In this document: in pieces, positions 4,901 to 6,164 of the stretch
Layout: the number at the start of each line of letters is the position of its first letter
Numbering within the stretch: position 1 is the first letter of the stretch
Source of the DNA: Candidatus Dormiibacterota bacterium
GTDB taxonomy: Bacteria > Chloroflexota > Dormibacteria > Aeolococcales > Bog-877
Length of the DNA stretch: 6,164 nt
Assembly: GCA_003135035.1 (NCBI GenBank)
Contig: PLDE01000258.1
Span: 1 to 6,164 of the forward strand
Reading direction: 5' to 3'
The notes under the pieces: generated by a model
Told to the model about the DNA's origin: nothing
The model's input: only the letters and a program-made list of their open reading frames with translations
Databases searched by the model: none
Made by a program: the position numbers and the translations under genes

Positions 4901-6164
4901 CTAGATCGAGTTAGGGCGAACGAGACGGACTCCGGCGACGAGAGCGACGCCACCCAAGAGGGTGATGAGGCCCGCAATCAGTCCGGCGGTCCCGAGACCG
5001 GATCCGGTAACCGGGGTCGTGGTGCTAGCGGCCAGTTGATTGCCAACTGGCGTGCTGACGGTTACCGGCTCGCCGCAGAACACCTGACTGGCGAGGTTGT
5101 TGGGATCACTGACCGCCGTGAACTGGACCTGCCACAGGTAGGTACCCGCCGCCGTCGGCGTGACACTGCCGCTGGAAGCCGCAATCCACGGTCCCGCTGT
5201 TCCGCCTTGGAGCGCTGAGGCCCCAAAGTTCTTGATCGAGGTGCCGCCGGTGCAGCTGCCGGGATCACTCGGATCCTGCAGGTAGAGAGCGAAGGTCACG
5301 GTGTCCGTCGACGCCGGATCCACGATCCCCGTCACCGTGGCGCTGTCCGTGAGAGCGGTGCTGTTCGGGTTCCCGCTGCTAGGAGTGGGAATGGTGGTGA
5401 CTGACCCTTGATGGACGACCCGGATCGGCTCACCGGCGCAGCCGCTGGTAGCCTCGGTCGTTGCGCCCACCTTGTAGGTCGCGGTCCAGTAATAAGTCCT
5501 CGGCGATGTGATGCTGGTCGGCGTCGTGTACAACGGACCGTTGACGCCTGCCGAAGAGCCCAAGGAGCCGGCAAGGGCCACCACCCCGTTGCTGAGGCTG
5601 ACCGCGCTGGTGCAGTTGCTGGCGGTGTAGAGGTTGAAGGTAACCGTGCCCGCGGGCAGGGACCTGCTGCTCCCACCAGTTGAGCTCACCGTCGCTGTGT
5701 CTGAAATCGAGCCACCAGGTTGGATCTCGGTCTCTGCCTGATTGGTCGAGATGCCAAATGTCTCCGGGATGGGAGATACGTTGACCGGCTCCTGCCCGCA
5801 GCCACTGGACCAGACCGTGTTCTCAGTGGTGTTGTAGAAGGTAGCGACCCACTCGTACCTGGCCGCTGCCGTGATCGAACTTGAGAGCTGGTAGTTGCCC
5901 CCGGTGAACGAAGCCGACGTGCTGCTGCCGTTGCTCGTGTAGCCGATGTGGGGCCCCGCGTAGAGCGGCGTCCCGGTGCAGTTAGGGGTCGAATAAAGGT
6001 CGAAAGTCAGGTAGCCGGTCTGCATGTACCTTCCACTCGACTCGGTGACGAGAGATGTGTCATGGATCGTCTGACCAGCCTCGGCGTTGGCCGTCTGGGT
6101 GCTGCCCGCGTATGTCCACGTCTGCACGGTGTAGGTCCAGGCTCCGACGGTCATGGCAGCGGTG
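4901..6164 (-). CDS. Ig-like repeat cell-surface protein with LPxTG-like C-terminal anchor (5' end outside window)
   Basis: The reading frame is open from the right edge to TAG at 4903-4901. Numbering from the Met at 6154, 417 residues are visible. That Met has no signal peptide or ribosome binding site behind it and the frame is open to the edge, so the gene very likely starts outside the window. Three Ig-like repeats follow each other (about 16-127, 137-246, 250-366). Each has a D(T/S)xxV strand, a TF(D/N/A)LY strand, a CT(G/S) site, an aromatic strand (YEWVATF, YYWTATY, YLWQVQF) and a CxxEPxxV or CGEPVTV end. The C-terminus has TPVTG (380-384), a hydrophobic helix, then RLVRPNSI. This is the layout of a sortase sorting signal with Leu replaced by Thr, or simply a membrane anchor. 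The Ser/Thr/Gly-rich make-up fits an exported, possibly glycosylated protein. Likely role: surface structure or adhesion; no enzymatic domain is visible. No sortase gene is in the window. Confidence 0.85.
   Translation of the reverse strand, partial: TAAMTVGAWTYTVQTWTYAGSTQTANAEAGQTIHDTSLVTESSGRYMQTGYLTFDLYSTPNCTGTPLYAGPHIGYTSNGSSTSASFTGGNYQLSSSITAAARYEWVATFYNTTENTVWSSGCGQEPVNVSPIPETFGISTNQAETEIQPGGSISDTATVSSTGGSSRSLPAGTVTFNLYTASNCTSAVSLSNGVVALAGSLGSSAGVNGPLYTTPTSITSPRTYYWTATYKVGATTEATSGCAGEPIRVVHQGSVTTIPTPSSGNPNSTALTDSATVTGIVDPASTDTVTFALYLQDPSDPGSCTGGTSIKNFGASALQGGTAGPWIAASSGSVTPTAAGTYLWQVQFTAVSDPNNLASQVFCGEPVTVSTPVGNQLAASTTTPVTGSGLGTAGLIAGLITLLGGVALVAGVRLVRPNSI
5057..6109 (-). repeat. Three tandem Ig-like protein repeats with paired cysteines
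   Basis: The repeats (about 110-117 residues each) hold all six cysteines of the visible protein: C59/C119, C181/C239 and C301/C360. Spacing within pairs is 60, 58 and 59 residues, so one disulfide per domain is likely once exported. The repeats differ at many positions, so this is an old duplication rather than a recent expansion. The broken copy downstream carries a fourth such domain. Confidence 0.75.

Noticed and set aside
4493..5218. 241-codon open frame on the plus strand across the decayed copy and the end of the surface gene
   Set aside because: The peptide is Arg/Gly-rich and low in complexity, and the opposite strand has clear homologous domains.
6152..6154. ATG at 6154 as the true start of the surface protein
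   Set aside because: The frame is open to the edge, and there is no signal peptide after this Met although the protein is clearly exported.
1..6164. Mobile element, CRISPR array, tRNA or rRNA
   Set aside because: No transposase-like protein, terminal inverted repeats, regularly spaced repeats or RNA gene patterns were seen on either strand.

Overview
The window reads as chromosomal DNA of a high-GC Gram-positive bacterium, most likely an actinobacterium. Three things suggest this: strongly G/C-biased third codon positions, frequent GTG starts with good GGAGG-type ribosome binding sites, and gene families typical of Actinobacteria (an actinobacterial-style TldD/TldE pair, an SCO6745/SalK-like protein, and cysteine-paired Ig-like surface repeats with a C-terminal anchor). 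The lineage is inferred; there is no rRNA or other marker. Every gene I can support lies on the minus strand, so transcription runs from high to low coordinates.

Right part (4290-6164). The 3' end of a repeat-containing surface protein gene enters at the right edge and stops at 4901. It carries three Ig-like repeats, each with one cysteine pair, and a C-terminal LPxTG-like anchor (TPVTG, hydrophobic helix, Arg tail). A strong GC hairpin follows its stop. Further on lies a broken paralogue (about 4765-4290). It keeps the last Ig-like domain and the anchor, but is interrupted by an in-frame TAA and by a one-base frameshift in a G run. A hairpin followed by TTTTGCTTTT (4264-4216) closes this block and insulates the next operon.

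Central part (1228-4085). tldD and tldE overlap by 4 bases (GTGA), each with a strong Shine-Dalgarno sequence. TldD keeps the HExxxH zinc motif and the C-terminal Cys-Gly-Lys-Gly motif. TldE lacks HExxxH, as expected. Together they should form the TldD/TldE heterodimeric metallopeptidase, which trims peptides or unfolded proteins. Its natural substrate in this organism cannot be read from the window.

Left part (1-1178). A 256-residue SCO6745/SalK-like protein follows tldE after 49 bases and is probably co-transcribed. A possible 17-codon mini-ORF bridges the tldE stop and this gene's GTG start. Last is the N-terminus of a single-pass membrane-anchored protein of unknown function, cut by the left edge of the window, which is itself a HindIII site.

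I see no mobile element, CRISPR array, tRNA or rRNA. The tldDE operon is ordinary; the least routine parts are the decayed paralogue, the non-canonical sorting motif and the stop/start-coupled mini-ORF. I do not find convincing evidence for a wholly new system.
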